DNA from: Haloglomus halophilum
GTDB taxonomy: Archaea; Halobacteriota; Halobacteria; Halobacteriales; Haloarculaceae
Length of the DNA: 64,000 nucleotides
Direction of reading: 5' to 3'
Assembly: GCF_024298885.1 (NCBI RefSeq)
Contig: NZ_CP101166.1
Span: 3,409,149-3,473,148, forward strand
The notes below the pieces were generated by a model, which made no database searches, was not told where the DNA came from, and saw only the letters and a program-made list of their open reading frames with translations. This document shows positions 8,907 through 18,718 of the stretch, one piece after another. Position 1 is the first letter of the stretch. Every line of letters starts with the position of its first letter. The translations under genes were made by a program, and so were the position numbers.

Positions 8907-9526
8907 CGCTCGACCAGTACCGCTCGACCGCGAAGCGCGTGGCCGACCCGTTCGTCTCGCTGTTCGTTCGCCTCGGCCTGACGCCGAACCAGGTGAGCGT
9001 CCTCGCGGTCGTGCTGGCGGGCGCGGCCGGGGTCGCGTTCGCGCTCGGCGGGTCGAACCCCCTGTTCTACCTGCTCGGCGCCGTGTTCGTCTTCTTCAAC
9101 GGCGCGCTGGACGTGCTGGACGGTGAACTCGCACGCGAACTCGGGACGGACTCGCTCGCGGGTGACCTCCTCGACCACGTCCTCGACCGGTACGCCGACA
9201 TCCTCCTGCTCGTCGGGCTGGCGGCCGGGAGCGGCCGGTACGCGCTCGGCCTCGCGGCCGTCACGGGCGTCCTGATGACCTCCTACCTCGGGACGCAGGC
9301 CCAGGCCGTCGGCCTCGACCGCGTCTACGGCGGCCTCGTCGGCCGGGCCGACCGGCTGGTCATCATCGGGCTCGGGGCGGCCGCCGCCGCGTTCGTCACC
9401 GGCACCGTCGCGGCCGGCCCGCTCGGGCAACTGGGGGTCGTCGGCGGCCTGCTCGTCTTCTTCGCCGTCGTCGGGCATCTCACCGCACTCCAGCGGTTCT
9501 ACTACTCCTATCGGGAGCTGGCATAA
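8903..9526 (+). CDS. CDP-alcohol phosphatidyltransferase, archaetidylinositol-phosphate synthase-like
   Basis: 207 residues, starting with a GTG that overlaps the previous stop. It carries the complete CDP-alcohol transferase motif (D-x2-D-G-x2-A-R-x8-G-x3-D-x3-D) in DVLDGELARELGTDSLAG followed by DLLDHVLDRYAD, around residues 70-98. About five or six membrane segments are visible. It transfers a phosphoalcohol head group onto CDP-archaeol in the membrane. The neighbours (hisC and the AK6-like gene) match a gene order I know from other haloarchaea. The specific alcohol (inositol phosphate or glycerol phosphate) is inferred only. Confidence 0.88.
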   Translation: MTLDQYRSTAKRVADPFVSLFVRLGLTPNQVSVLAVVLAGAAGVAFALGGSNPLFYLLGAVFVFFNGALDVLDGELARELGTDSLAGDLLDHVLDRYADILLLVGLAAGSGRYALGLAAVTGVLMTSYLGTQAQAVGLDRVYGGLVGRADRLVIIGLGAAAAAFVTGTVAAGPLGQLGVVGGLLVFFAVVGHLTALQRFYYSYRELA

Positions 9527-9611
9527 GTCCCATCAGGGTCAGCCTTCGAGAGATACACGGCATCTTTGGCGAAGAACCCGAGGGTATCTGGAAGATCCGT
9601 TCCGCTCAGCC

Positions 9612-10772
9612 TCAACGATAGAGTCTCAGCTGGCGCCCGAGTTCGGCCGCGGCGGCGTGTCTGAGCGCCGTGTGGTCGCGGTCACCGACAGCCGCCGTGA
9701 TATCTACGTCGGTGTCGAGGGCGTCGAATGCGGCCTCGGCGGCGTCGTAGCCTGCCATCGCACCGGTGACGAGCGCGGCCGTCGCGTCCGGGAGGTCGGT
9801 GTCGGTCAGTCGCTCGCGGAGACGTGGCACGTCCACCGAAACCTCGTCGTCGGGGCCGTATCCGGCGGCCCCGCGGATGGCGTCGCCGGCCACCACCAGG
9901 GCGGCGGCGTCGGTCCAGGGGTCGGTTCCCTCGGCGGCGTCGCCCAGGGCCTGCTCCGCGAGCGCCATCCCGCGCCAGATGTCCCGCTGCGCCGCGGCGA
10001 GGAAGGCGGCCCGGACCCGGTGGGTCGCGGCCGTCTCGCCCGCGCTCACCTCGCCGAGTTCGATCAGGACGCGGAGCCCCTCGTCGGGTAGCTCGTCGAC
10101 CCGGTCGAGTGCAGCCTCGTAGTCGGTGGCGGCGGCGTCCTCGTCACCCAGTCGGCGGTTCGCGTTCCCGCGGTTGAAGTACGCTCGTGCGGTGTCGGTG
10201 CGGTCGATGGCACGCGTGAAGTCCTCGCGGGCGTACTCGTCGGCGCCCGCCTCCGCGTACGCGTTGCCGCGAACGAGGAACGGGTGCCCGGTTCCGGCGT
10301 CGGCCGCGCGTTCGAGGTCGGCGGTGGAGGCCTCGCGCTCCCCGAGGCGGGCACGGGCGAGGCCACGGTTGAACAGGGCTTCCCCGTTCTCGGGGTCGGC
10401 ATCGAGCGCGGCGGTGTAATCAGCGACGGCGGCCTCGATGGCCGTCCGGACCTCGTCGGCGTCCGGTTCGGCGCGTGGGTCCCCCTCGTCGGAATCGGCC
10501 CGCTCCATGCGGACGTTGCCGCGGTCGGTCAGCACGCCCGCAACGAGCGCGTCGTTCCCGTCCTCGCGAGCGAGTTCCAGGGCCTCGTCGAGGTGGTCGA
10601 GGGCGCGCTCCACGTCGTCCGCGCCGAGCGCGCGGCGGGCCGCCTGCCGGTGTTCGACGGCCGTCTCGGGCTCCGGGTCGGGAGCGCGGTCCGGTCCAGC
10701 GTCGACGGGGGTGCCGTCGGGACCGAGCTGATAGCTCTCGCGCTCGTCGTCGGCCCCGGTATCGTCGTCCAT
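9612..10772 (-). CDS. Tetratricopeptide repeat protein
   Basis: 386 residues, very acidic, with no signal peptide or membrane segment, so cytoplasmic. About five or six TPR units run from residue 40 to about 240: RRALGADDVERALDHLDEAL, YTAALDADPENGEALFNRGL, ARLGEREASTADLERA, YAREDFTRAI, RAYFNRGNANRRLGDEDAA. The C-terminal 140 residues are helical without a recognised domain. TPR arrays bind partner proteins; the partner is unknown. It is convergent with the phosphatidyltransferase gene and divergent from the symporter. Confidence 0.85.
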   Translation of the reverse strand: MDDDTGADDERESYQLGPDGTPVDAGPDRAPDPEPETAVEHRQAARRALGADDVERALDHLDEALELAREDGNDALVAGVLTDRGNVRMERADSDEGDPRAEPDADEVRTAIEAAVADYTAALDADPENGEALFNRGLARARLGEREASTADLERAADAGTGHPFLVRGNAYAEAGADEYAREDFTRAIDRTDTARAYFNRGNANRRLGDEDAAATDYEAALDRVDELPDEGLRVLIELGEVSAGETAATHRVRAAFLAAAQRDIWRGMALAEQALGDAAEGTDPWTDAAALVVAGDAIRGAAGYGPDDEVSVDVPRLRERLTDTDLPDATAALVTGAMAGYDAAEAAFDALDTDVDITAAVGDRDHTALRHAAAAELGRQLRLYR

Positions 10773-10910
10773 CCTGCCGGCAGGTCGGGGCCGGAGAGAA
10801 AGAGCGTTCCGGCGTTCCGGCAGGCCACAGATATTGCCAGAAATTCACATACACTGACTGAAACGGCAAATTTCGCACGATTTTTGGGGTCCCCCTCGAT
10901 ACAGCGGGTC

Positions 10911-12233
10911 ATGAGTGACCGCGAGACGTGGACGACGCGGCTGGGGTTCATCCTGGCGTCCGTCGGGAGTGCAGTGGGTCTGGGCAACATCTGGCGCTTC
11001 CCCTTCCAGACAGCGACGAACGGTGGCGCAGCCTTCCTGTTCGTCTATCTCGTCGCCGTGGTGGTCATCGGGCTTCCGGCGATTCTCGCCGAGTTCGTCG
11101 TCGGCCGTCGGGCCGAGATGAGTGCTATCGGCGCGTTCGACGAACTCGGCCATCCCGGCTGGCGAGCGGTCGGCGCGCTGGGTGTCTTCGCGGGCTTCTG
11201 GACCCTCTCGTACTACAGCGTCGTCGGCGGCTGGGTGATCCGGTACATCGGCCAGGCCGCGATGGGGAGCTACGGGTCGAACCCGAAGGTGTTCTTCGGC
11301 AACGTCTCGGCTGGGCCCGAGGCCGTCGCACTCCACGCGCTGTTCATGCTGTTGGCGGTCGGCATCGTGGCCTTCGGCATCGAGGGGGGAATCGAACGAG
11401 CGACCAAGGTGATGGTTCCGGCCATCGTCCTCATCCTCGTCGGGCTCGTGGGCTACGGGGCCTCGCTCGCGGGAGCCGGCGAGGCGTACGACTACTTCCT
11501 CACGCCGGATTTCGGCGTCATCGTCGCGAACGCGCCCAGCGTGATCCCCGCAGCGGTCGGGCAGGCGCTGTTCTCGCTCTCGCTGGGCTTCGCGGTCATG
11601 ATAACCTACGCCTCCTACATCGACGGGGACGAGAGCCTCCCCGTCGACGGCCTCTCCATCGCCGTGACGAACACCGCCATCGGTATCCTCGCGGGGCTGG
11701 TCGTCTTCCCGCTCCTGTTCACGCAGGGCGTCGGTCCGGATACCTCCGGTCCCGGCGCCGTGTTCATCGCGCTCCCCACCGCACTGTCCGACTTCGGAGC
11801 AGCCGGACGGGTCGTCGGTGTCGCCTTCTTCGTCGTCATCCTCATCGCCGCGCTCTCCTCGGCCATCTCGCTGCTGGAGGTCGCGGTGTCGTATCTCGTC
11901 GACACGCACGGGTTCGAGCGCAAGCGGACGACTGCCGTGCTCGGTGTGCTCCTCTTCCTCCTCGGCATCCCGTCTGCCTGGGACACCGCCTGGCTGAGCT
12001 GGTTCGACAGCATCGCCGTGAACCTGCTCCTGCCCGTCGCAGTGCTCCTGCTCGTCCTGTTCGTCGGATGGGTGCTCGCTCCCGATGCCGTTGACGAACT
12101 CCGAATCGGTTCGGGAGACTCGTTCGACGACCTCGCCCCGCTGTGGCTCTGGTCGCTCCGGACCGTCGTTCTCCTCGCGGTACTGGTGACGGTCGCGCTC
12201 AGCGTCACCGAACTCACCGGCGCACCCGTCTGA
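10911..12233 (+). CDS. Sodium-dependent transporter, NSS (SNF) family
   Basis: 440 residues with about eleven membrane segments, the usual prokaryotic NSS length. The first segment carries the sodium/substrate-site signature FILASVGSAVGLGNIWRFPF, with the unwound GLGN region. Members move amino acids or other amines with Na+. The ATG at 10911 (MSDRETWTTRLG) is chosen because an AT-rich promoter (gcaaatttcgcacgattttt) precedes it at the right distance. The substrate cannot be read from sequence, and neighbouring genes do not help. Confidence 0.93.
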   Translation: MSDRETWTTRLGFILASVGSAVGLGNIWRFPFQTATNGGAAFLFVYLVAVVVIGLPAILAEFVVGRRAEMSAIGAFDELGHPGWRAVGALGVFAGFWTLSYYSVVGGWVIRYIGQAAMGSYGSNPKVFFGNVSAGPEAVALHALFMLLAVGIVAFGIEGGIERATKVMVPAIVLILVGLVGYGASLAGAGEAYDYFLTPDFGVIVANAPSVIPAAVGQALFSLSLGFAVMITYASYIDGDESLPVDGLSIAVTNTAIGILAGLVVFPLLFTQGVGPDTSGPGAVFIALPTALSDFGAAGRVVGVAFFVVILIAALSSAISLLEVAVSYLVDTHGFERKRTTAVLGVLLFLLGIPSAWDTAWLSWFDSIAVNLLLPVAVLLLVLFVGWVLAPDAVDELRIGSGDSFDDLAPLWLWSLRTVVLLAVLVTVALSVTELTGAPV

Positions 12234-12491
12234 GTTCTCCACTGGCGCCCCGGCGCGTCCGGCCGTCGACCCACCGGCAGCCGCCGGACGCTCGGCGCGT
12301 CGAGCTGCGGTCCTGTCGCCGTCTGTGATATCCGTAGCCGACCGTGGGCCGTATCCCGGCTGGACTGACACGAGCCCACTGGCTGGCGGGTCACCCCCAG
12401 TGCATCCCGGAACGCATTTGCGGGGGCCGGTCGTTCGCCCGCCCATGATTCGCGTTGGCACGCACACGGCGCCAGTGTCCGGGTGGTCGTC
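12234..12491. other. Intergenic leader of pccB with a 17-codon ORF
   Basis: No full gene is seen here. An ATG at 12445 opens a 17-residue frame ([17 protein letters not shown]) that ends with TAG at 12496-12498, overlapping the GTG start of the carboxyltransferase gene. A TATA-like gcattt lies about 28 bases before this ATG. It may be a leader peptide coupled to pccB, or chance. Confidence 0.3.
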
Positions 12492-14042
12492 GTGGTAGAC
12501 GAGGAGGATATCGAGGAACTGCGCGAGCGCAAGCGGCAGGCCGAACTCGGCGGCGGCGAGGAGCGCATCGAGAAGCAACACGAGAAGGGGAAGATGACCG
12601 CGCGCGAGCGGGTGGATTACTTCCTCGACGACGACAGCTTCCGCGAGGTCGACACGCTCCGCGAGCACCGCTCGACCAACTTCGACATGGCCGAGAAGGA
12701 GTTCCCCGGCGACGGCGTCGTCGTCGGCTACGGGACCGTCGAGGGTCGGCAGGTCGCGGTCTTCGCGCACGACTTCACCGTCCTCGGCGGCTCGCTGGGC
12801 GAGGTGTTCGCCCAGAAGGTCTGCAAGGTGATGGACCAGGCGATGGACACGGGTATCCCCATCATCGGCCTGAACGATTCGGCCGGCGCGCGCATCCAGG
12901 AGGGTATCGACTCGCTGGCCGGCTACGCCGACATCTTCCACCGCAACCAGCAGGCCTCGGGCGTCGTCCCGCAGATCTCGGCCATCATGGGCCCCTGCGC
13001 GGGCGGCGCGGTCTACTCCCCCGCCATCACGGACTTCATCCTGATGGTCGAGGAGAGCAGCCACATGTTCATCACCGGGCCGGACGTCATCGAGACGGTC
13101 ACCGGTGAGGAGGTCACCTTCGACGAACTCGGTGGCGCGGGCGTCCACTCCTCCGAGTCGGGCGTCGCGCACTTCACCCGGGCGGACGAGGAGGCCGCGC
13201 TCGACGACCTCCGCTACCTCCTCTCGTACCTCCCGCAGAACAACATGGAGGACCCGCCCCGCGTCGAGCCGTGGGATGACCCCGACCGCGCCGACGAGGG
13301 CCTCAACGACGTGGTCCCGTCCTCGCCACAGAAGCCGTACGACATGCACGATGTCATCGGGCGTGTCGTCGACGAGGACTCGTTCTTCGAGGTGGCCGAC
13401 CGCTTCGCCCGGAACCTGCTCACCGGGTTCGCGCGCCTCGACGGCCGGTCCATCGGCGTCGTGGCCAACCAGCCCCGCGTCAACGCGGGGACGCTGGATA
13501 TCGACGCTTCGGTGAAGGGCGCGCGCTTCGTCCGCTTCTGCGACGCGTTCAACATCCCCATCCTCACGTTCGTCGACGTGCCCGGCTTCATGCCCGGCAA
13601 GGACCAGGAGCACGGCGGCATCATCAAGCACGGGGCCAAACTCCTGTACGCATTCAGCGAGGCGACCGTCCCCCTGATGACGGTCATCACGCGGAAGGCG
13701 TACGGGGGCGCGTACGACGTCATGTCCTCGAAACATATCGGCGCCGATGTCAACTACGCGTGGCCGACCGCCGAGATCGCGGTGATGGGTCCGCAGGGCG
13801 CCGTCAACGTCCTCTACCGGAAGGAGCTCTCCGAGGCTGACGACCCCGAGGCGCGCCGGCAGGAGCTCATCGACGACTACCGCGAGACGTTCGCGAACCC
13901 GTACAAGGCCGCCGAGCGCGGCTTCGTCGACGATGTCATCGAACCCCCCGAGACGCGCCCGCGGCTGGTGCAGGACCTCGAGATGCTATCCCGCAAGCGT
14001 GCGGACACGCCCGACCGCAAGCACGGGAACATCCCGCTCTGA
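12492..14042 (+). CDS. pccB: Acyl-CoA (propionyl/acetyl-CoA) carboxylase, carboxyltransferase subunit
   Basis: About 516 residues. It transfers CO2 from carboxybiotin to propionyl- or acetyl-CoA. Seen: N-terminal [24 protein letters not shown], the acyl-CoA half-site [20 protein letters not shown] and [16 protein letters not shown], and the C-terminal half-site [29 protein letters not shown] (in two parts) and [15 protein letters not shown]. The start is uncertain: GTG at 12483 or 12492; 12492 is preferred because the upstream 17-codon frame ends over it. The biotin carboxylase gene follows after 218 bases with its own promoter. No third small subunit gene lies between them. Confidence 0.93.
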   Translation: MVDEEDIEELRERKRQAELGGGEERIEKQHEKGKMTARERVDYFLDDDSFREVDTLREHRSTNFDMAEKEFPGDGVVVGYGTVEGRQVAVFAHDFTVLGGSLGEVFAQKVCKVMDQAMDTGIPIIGLNDSAGARIQEGIDSLAGYADIFHRNQQASGVVPQISAIMGPCAGGAVYSPAITDFILMVEESSHMFITGPDVIETVTGEEVTFDELGGAGVHSSESGVAHFTRADEEAALDDLRYLLSYLPQNNMEDPPRVEPWDDPDRADEGLNDVVPSSPQKPYDMHDVIGRVVDEDSFFEVADRFARNLLTGFARLDGRSIGVVANQPRVNAGTLDIDASVKGARFVRFCDAFNIPILTFVDVPGFMPGKDQEHGGIIKHGAKLLYAFSEATVPLMTVITRKAYGGAYDVMSSKHIGADVNYAWPTAEIAVMGPQGAVNVLYRKELSEADDPEARRQELIDDYRETFANPYKAAERGFVDDVIEPPETRPRLVQDLEMLSRKRADTPDRKHGNIPL

Positions 14043-14260
14043 AATCGCTTCGACCTCCCTCTCACCTCACCGCTCTGAAGCCGTTCCGAACCATCTCTCA
14101 ACGGCCATACCACCCGCTAGACGGGTGTCGGCGCCGCTCCAGCGGACGTGGTCACCGTGACATCGTCAACAACCAGACGACAGTTGGTAAACATACAACG
14201 CGTTGTTCCTGGCCGGAACCGGTACACTAAGGGGGAAGGCACTGGCACCGTCGCCTGATA

Positions 14261-16117
14261 ATGTTCGACAAGGTTCTCGTCGCCAACCGGGGTGAGATCG
14301 CGGTTCGCGTGATGCGAGCCTGCGAGGACCTCGGTGTTGGGACGGTCGCCGTCTACAGCGAGGCCGACAAGCACTCCGGGCACGTACGGTTCGCCGACGA
14401 GGCGTACAACGTCGGGCCCGCGAGAGCGGCCGACTCGTATCTGGACCAGGAGGCCATCGTCGAGGCCGCGCAGAAGGCCGGCGCCGATGCCATCCATCCG
14501 GGGTACGGCTTCCTCGCGGAGAACGCGTCGTTCGCCGAGCGCGTGGAGAACACCGACGGCATCACCTGGGTCGGGCCCGCCTCCGAGTCGATGGAGCAGC
14601 TGGGCGAGAAGACCCACGCCCGGAAGACGATGCGCGAGGCCGACGTGCCCATCGTCCCCGGGACGACCGACCCCGTCGAGGACCCCTCCGAGGTCGAGGA
14701 GTTCGGCGAGGAGTACGGCTATCCCATCGCCATCAAGGCCGAGGGGGGCGGCGGCGGCCGCGGAATGAAGGTCGTCCGTGGCCCCGACGAGGCCGAGGAG
14801 AAGCTGGAGACCGCGATGCGCGAGGGTGAGGCGTACTTCGACAACGACAACGTCTACATGGAGCGGTATCTCCAGGACCCGCGCCACATCGAGGTGCAGA
14901 TCATCGCGGACCACCACGGCAACGTTCGCCACATCGGCGAGCGTGACTGCTCGCTCCAGCGACGCTACCAGAAGGTCATCGAGGAGGGGCCCTCGCCGGC
15001 GCTGTCCGACGAGCTCCGCGAGGAGATCACCGAGGCCGCCCGTCGCGGCGCGGACGAGGCGGGGTACTACAACGCGGGGACCTTCGAGTTCCTCGTCGAG
15101 GAGGAGGACGACCGCGACGGCCCCGACGAGCTGCTGGGTCCGGACACGGACTTCTACTTCCTGGAGGTGAACACCCGCATTCAGGTCGAGCACTGCGTCT
15201 CCGAGGAGCTGACCGGCATCGACCTCGTGAAGTGGCAGCTTCGCGTGGCGGCCGACGAGGAGATCACCTTCGACCAGGAGGACGTGGAGCTGGACGGCCA
15301 CGCCATCGAGTACCGCATCAACGCGGAGAACGCGGCCGACGACTTCGCGCCCGCGACGGGCGGGGAGCTGGAGACGTACGACACGCCGGGCGGCATCGGT
15401 GTCCGACTGGACGACGCCTCCCGGCAGGGTGACGACCTCGTCACCGACTACGACTCGATGATCGCGAAGCTCATCGTCCACGGGTCGGACCGCGAGGAGT
15501 GCATCGCCCGTTCGCGGCGCGCGCTCGCCGAGTACGACATCGAGGGCATCCCCACCATCATCCCGTTCCACCGGCTGATGCTGGAGGACGAGGCGTTCCT
15601 GAACGGCACCCACACCACGAAGTATCTCGACGAGCATATCGACCGCTCGCGCTTCGAGGAGGCCCAGGAGAAGTGGGGTACCGGGGACGCCAGCACGAGC
15701 AGCGACGAGGAGACCGTCGAGCGCGAGTTCACGGTCGAGGTCAACGGCAAGCGCTTCCAGGTCAACCTGGAGGAGAGCGCCGACGCGCTCGTCGCGGCCG
15801 GGGCCCAGGGTGGCGGCGGTGGCGGTCGCCCGTCGGGCGGCTCCGGCGGTGGCGGCGGAGGCGGTGGTGGCTCCGGTGGCGGCGGCCAGCAGGTCACCGC
15901 CGAGGGCGAGACCATCAACGCCGAGATGCAGGGCACGGTGCTGGAGGTCAACGTCGCCGAGGGCGACGAGGTCGAAGCCGGCGACGTGGTCGTCGTGCTG
16001 GAGGCGATGAAGATGGAGAACGACATCGTCGCCGAGTTCGGCGGGACCGTCGCACAGGTCCCCGTCGAGGAGGGCCAGTCCGTCGACCAGGGCGACGTGC
16101 TGCTCGTCCTGGACTAG
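14261..16117 (+). CDS. pccA: Acyl-CoA carboxylase, biotin carboxylase/biotin carrier subunit
   Basis: 618 residues. Residues 1 to about 450 are the biotin carboxylase domain: [30 protein letters not shown], the ATP-grasp glycine loop [27 protein letters not shown], and the carboxylase C-domain EYRINAEN. A linker of nearly pure Gly/Ser lies at about 515-545. The last 75 residues are a biotinyl domain with EAMKMEND; the biotinylated lysine is residue 584. It carboxylates biotin with ATP and bicarbonate and presents it to PccB. A promoter with taagggggaagg lies 32 bases before the ATG. Confidence 0.95.
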   Translation: MFDKVLVANRGEIAVRVMRACEDLGVGTVAVYSEADKHSGHVRFADEAYNVGPARAADSYLDQEAIVEAAQKAGADAIHPGYGFLAENASFAERVENTDGITWVGPASESMEQLGEKTHARKTMREADVPIVPGTTDPVEDPSEVEEFGEEYGYPIAIKAEGGGGGRGMKVVRGPDEAEEKLETAMREGEAYFDNDNVYMERYLQDPRHIEVQIIADHHGNVRHIGERDCSLQRRYQKVIEEGPSPALSDELREEITEAARRGADEAGYYNAGTFEFLVEEEDDRDGPDELLGPDTDFYFLEVNTRIQVEHCVSEELTGIDLVKWQLRVAADEEITFDQEDVELDGHAIEYRINAENAADDFAPATGGELETYDTPGGIGVRLDDASRQGDDLVTDYDSMIAKLIVHGSDREECIARSRRALAEYDIEGIPTIIPFHRLMLEDEAFLNGTHTTKYLDEHIDRSRFEEAQEKWGTGDASTSSDEETVEREFTVEVNGKRFQVNLEESADALVAAGAQGGGGGGRPSGGSGGGGGGGGGSGGGGQQVTAEGETINAEMQGTVLEVNVAEGDEVEAGDVVVVLEAMKMENDIVAEFGGTVAQVPVEEGQSVDQGDVLLVLD

Positions 16118-16249
16118 CGGACGGTCCTCGTTTCTGTATTATTCCTGGTTCTGTTGAACTGCGGCACGTCTCTAGTGGATATGCTCGGAGTATGGGCTCT
16201 GAGTCTGAGATAGCAGGATTAGCACAACGGTGGCCGTACGGCTCGGGAC

Positions 16250-16420
16250 TCAGTTACCGCGTTCCCCGGACCCCGTGTCGACCGCGTCGGTCGCCTTCCG
16301 GAGTCCCCTCTCGGCCTGTTCCTTGCTCACACTGGTCCGCTTGCTGACCGTCTCCGCGAGTTCCTCCTCGTGGCCCTCGACGAGGCCGAGCAGCCGCTTG
16401 AGCTTCGTCGTAATCCCCAT
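16250..16420 (-). CDS. Small basic/acidic helical protein, unknown
   Basis: 56 residues (MGITTKLKRLLGLVEGHEEE at the N-terminus, ending TGSGERGN). It has an amphipathic helical start (TKLKRLLGLVEGHEEEL) and a charged helix (SKEQAERGLRKATDAV). No cysteines or membrane segment. I do not recognise a family. Codon use and Asp/Glu/Lys content look like a real haloarchaeal gene. It is separate from the overlapping small pair upstream at 16519-16841. Confidence 0.55.
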   Translation of the reverse strand: MGITTKLKRLLGLVEGHEEELAETVSKRTSVSKEQAERGLRKATDAVDTGSGERGN

Positions 16421-16518
16421 GGTACGTCCGAGTGGGTCCCGGAGGCCCGAAAGCGTGATGGCTGTCCCGTGGCCCGCCGGTCGACTCACGCGACCGACGG
16501 GCGCCCCTACTACCGCAG

Positions 16519-16698
16519 TCACTCCCATTCCGTCGACGGGATGGCCTCGCCGTACTCGATGGTGATCCACTCGGTGGTGAGGTTCGGGCCCTCCGGGCTG
16601 AAGATGGTGAGCTCCTCGGGGTCGTCCGGGTCGTCGGTCCCGTACTCCAGGTCGTGGGCGCCCCAGGACGCTTCGGACAGGGACTCCCCCGTGCTCAC
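16519..16698 (-). CDS. Small acidic protein, DUF7511-like
   Basis: 59 residues from a GTG start at 16698 (MSTGESLSEASWGAHDLEYG). The second half (PEELTIFSPEGPNLTTEWI, then TIEYGEAIPSTEWE) resembles the small haloarchaeal DUF7511 pattern with an LTTEWI core. The start is decided by a four-base GTGA overlap with the stop of the zinc-ribbon gene upstream, meaning coupled translation. An upstream GTG at 16725 would run through that gene. Function unknown. Confidence 0.6.
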   Translation of the reverse strand: MSTGESLSEASWGAHDLEYGTDDPDDPEELTIFSPEGPNLTTEWITIEYGEAIPSTEWE

Positions 16699-16841
16699 GG
16701 GCGACCACCCTCCGGGTCGGTGCACTCCGGACAGTACGGGCCGCCCTCTCCCCGACCGCCAGCGATCGGCCCACTGCAGGCGAGACAGTGGCCCCAGTTC
16801 TGACTCCCTCCCGTCTCCTTCCTTCCATCGTTCCGTTTCAT
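16695..16841 (-). CDS. Small zinc-ribbon protein
   Basis: 48 residues, starting MKRNDGRKETGG. It holds two CxxC pairs, CLAC (residues 19-22) and CPEC (37-40), separated by 14 residues of Gly-rich sequence, as in a zinc ribbon. The stop overlaps the GTG start of the next small gene, so the two form a tiny operon. A TATA-like AATAGATATTAG on the minus strand at about 16869-16880 is spaced for a leaderless ATG. Such one-ribbon proteins often act as nucleic-acid or protein adaptors; no specific role can be assigned. Confidence 0.65.
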   Translation of the reverse strand: MKRNDGRKETGGSQNWGHCLACSGPIAGGRGEGGPYCPECTDPEGGRP

Positions 16842-17039
16842 ATATCCGGGTACTGGACAGAGTGACTAATATCTATTGGTGTTCGTAAGGATTGTGGGCA
16901 GAAATAGCGACAAACGAATGGTGATTCGTCGTGGAACAGTCCAAACGTTTCTCCAGCTCCGGTCGGTGGATGGATGTCCGAGCGTGAGAGTCGAGTCCGG
17001 CTGAGGAAGGCCGCCCGTTCTCGCGAGCGGCGCGACGGC

Positions 17040-18695
17040 CTACAGGTCCTCGTCGAGGTGAGTCGCACACTTCAGCGCGAGCGCCGCGATGGTCAGGGTC
17101 GGGTTCATCGCACCGCTGGTCGCGAACACGGAGGCACCCACGAGCGACAGGTTCGAGATGTCGTGGGTTCGCAGCCGGCCGTCAACGACCCCCTTCGACG
17201 GGTCGACGTGCATCCGCGTGGCGCCCATCTGGTGGTACGCCGGGCCGGTCCCGTCGTGGCCGATGGTGACCTCGACCGTCGCGCCCAGTTCACGCAGGAT
17301 GCGTGTCTGGATGTCCAGGGCACGCTCGATGGTGCGCTCGGTGCGGTCGTCGAGCGCCCACTGGATGTCGGGCACGGGGTTCCCGTGGTCGTCAGTGCGC
17401 GAGGGATCCAGCGTGACGCGGTTCTCCTTCCGGGGGAGCTGTCCGACCAGCCCGCCCATCGCGATGTGGGTGCCGTAGTCGGCGCGCAGCCGTTCGAGCA
17501 TGTCGTCACCGAACTCCCCGGCGTCCATCGCCAGCTCCACGGGGGAGGGGCCGGCGTAGTTGAGGAACTCCAGCTTGATGGGGCCGAGGTCGGCGTCGCT
17601 CCCGGGGATGGCGCCGCCGGTCCCCTCGGTGGCCCGTCCGGGGTCGTCGTAGAACGCGTGGCTCTCGCTCGTGAGGAAGCCGATGTGGTTCTGCCGGGTT
17701 CGCTGGTCGAGTCGTCCCCCGGCGCCGACGAACAGGTGGTCCATGAATCCCCGCCCGACCCAGCCCGACGAGTTCGCCAGGCCGTCCGGGTGACCACGGT
17801 CGGCATTCCGGGACAGCAGGAGGAGCCGCGGCGTCTCCACCCCGCCGGCGGCGACCACGAACTGGCGGGCCTCCTGGCGATACTCGCTCCCGTCCGGCGT
17901 GGCGTAGACGGCGGCCTCGACCGTCGAGCCGTCTCGCGACGGGACGAGTCGCTGGACGGGCGCGCGGTCGATGATGCGGGCCCCTGCGTCCTCGGCTGCC
18001 TCGGCGGTGTAGTCGGCGCTGTACTTCGCGCCCGACGGACAGACCGGCTTGCAGGTGCCGTAGCCGACGCAGGCCGAGCGGTCGTCGTTGGGCTCGGAGT
18101 TCCGGGCGTTCGGGACCGTGTGGGTGGCGACACCGAGCCGCTCGCAGGCCGCCGCGAACAGCGCGTCGGAGTAGGAGGGCTCGAACGCCGGCAGCGGGAA
18201 CGGCTCCTCGCGCGGCGGCGCGAACGGGTTGTCGCTCGCGCCCGCCACGCCCATCGCGGACTCCGCCGCCGCGTAGTACGGCCGCAGGTCGTCGTACGAG
18301 ATGGGCCAGTCGACGCCGACACCGTCGGCGCTCTCCCGGCGGAAGTCGTCCTCGTGGAGCCGCATCACCATCCCCTGCCAGTGGAGCGTCGACCCGCCGA
18401 CACCCTTGACGCGAGCCTGATTGAGCGGGTAGTAGCGGGGGCCCGTGGAACTGAACGCGTCGCGCTCGCCGCCCATCTCCCACACGTCCTCGGGCCCCCA
18501 CGCGGGGCGGATGGCGCGTTCCATCCGCTCGAGTCGTTCGCCGCGGTCGAAGCGCGGGCCGGCCTCCAGTACGACGACGGCGTACCCGGCGCTGGCCAGT
18601 TCCCGGGCGACGAGTGCGCCGGCCGGGCCGCTTCCGACGACGCAGACATCGGCCCGCTCGCTGGGCGTCCGGTCGCGGCCGTCGTTCCGGGTCAC
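17040..18695 (-). CDS. GMC-family FAD oxidoreductase
   Basis: 551 residues, GTG start. The N-terminus has the FAD Rossmann motif VVGSGPAGALVARELASAGY (from about residue 19); the GMC C-terminal domain is seen as YHQMGATRMHVDPSKGVVDG and SGAMNPTLTIAALALKCA. A segment with several Cys (ACVGYGTCKPVCPSGAKYSA, around 210-230) is typical of the gluconate/sorbosone-type subgroup. It oxidises an alcohol or sugar, substrate unknown. There is no Tat signal and no partner gluconate-dehydrogenase small subunit beside it. The start lies just downstream of a TATA box that overlaps an iron-box-like palindrome, so iron-dependent control is likely. Confidence 0.9.
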   Translation of the reverse strand: MTRNDGRDRTPSERADVCVVGSGPAGALVARELASAGYAVVVLEAGPRFDRGERLERMERAIRPAWGPEDVWEMGGERDAFSSTGPRYYPLNQARVKGVGGSTLHWQGMVMRLHEDDFRRESADGVGVDWPISYDDLRPYYAAAESAMGVAGASDNPFAPPREEPFPLPAFEPSYSDALFAAACERLGVATHTVPNARNSEPNDDRSACVGYGTCKPVCPSGAKYSADYTAEAAEDAGARIIDRAPVQRLVPSRDGSTVEAAVYATPDGSEYRQEARQFVVAAGGVETPRLLLLSRNADRGHPDGLANSSGWVGRGFMDHLFVGAGGRLDQRTRQNHIGFLTSESHAFYDDPGRATEGTGGAIPGSDADLGPIKLEFLNYAGPSPVELAMDAGEFGDDMLERLRADYGTHIAMGGLVGQLPRKENRVTLDPSRTDDHGNPVPDIQWALDDRTERTIERALDIQTRILRELGATVEVTIGHDGTGPAYHQMGATRMHVDPSKGVVDGRLRTHDISNLSLVGASVFATSGAMNPTLTIAALALKCATHLDEDL

Positions 18696-18704
18696 GCGAC
18701 CCGA

Positions 18705-18718
18705 TTAGGCAAACCTAA
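18705..18718. promoter_or_regulatory. DtxR/IdeR-type iron box in GMC promoter
   Basis: The palindrome ttaggcaaacctaa has perfect 5-bp arms with a 4-base centre, the core form of DtxR/IdeR/SirR-family operators (TTAGGnnnnCCTAA). It begins 10 bases upstream of the GMC oxidoreductase start at 18695 and abuts the minus-strand TATA element ATAAATTT at 18717-18724. A repressor bound here would block the basal factors or the start site. The regulator is not in the window. Confidence 0.65.

Noticed and set aside
10845..13736. A 963-codon leftward frame opposite the symporter and pccB
   Set aside because: High GC gives long open antisense frames; codon third positions and family matches support the rightward genes.
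15826..15891. Gly-run in PccA as sequence error
   Set aside because: The frame is kept and the biotinyl domain follows correctly; Gly/Ser linkers are normal before this domain.
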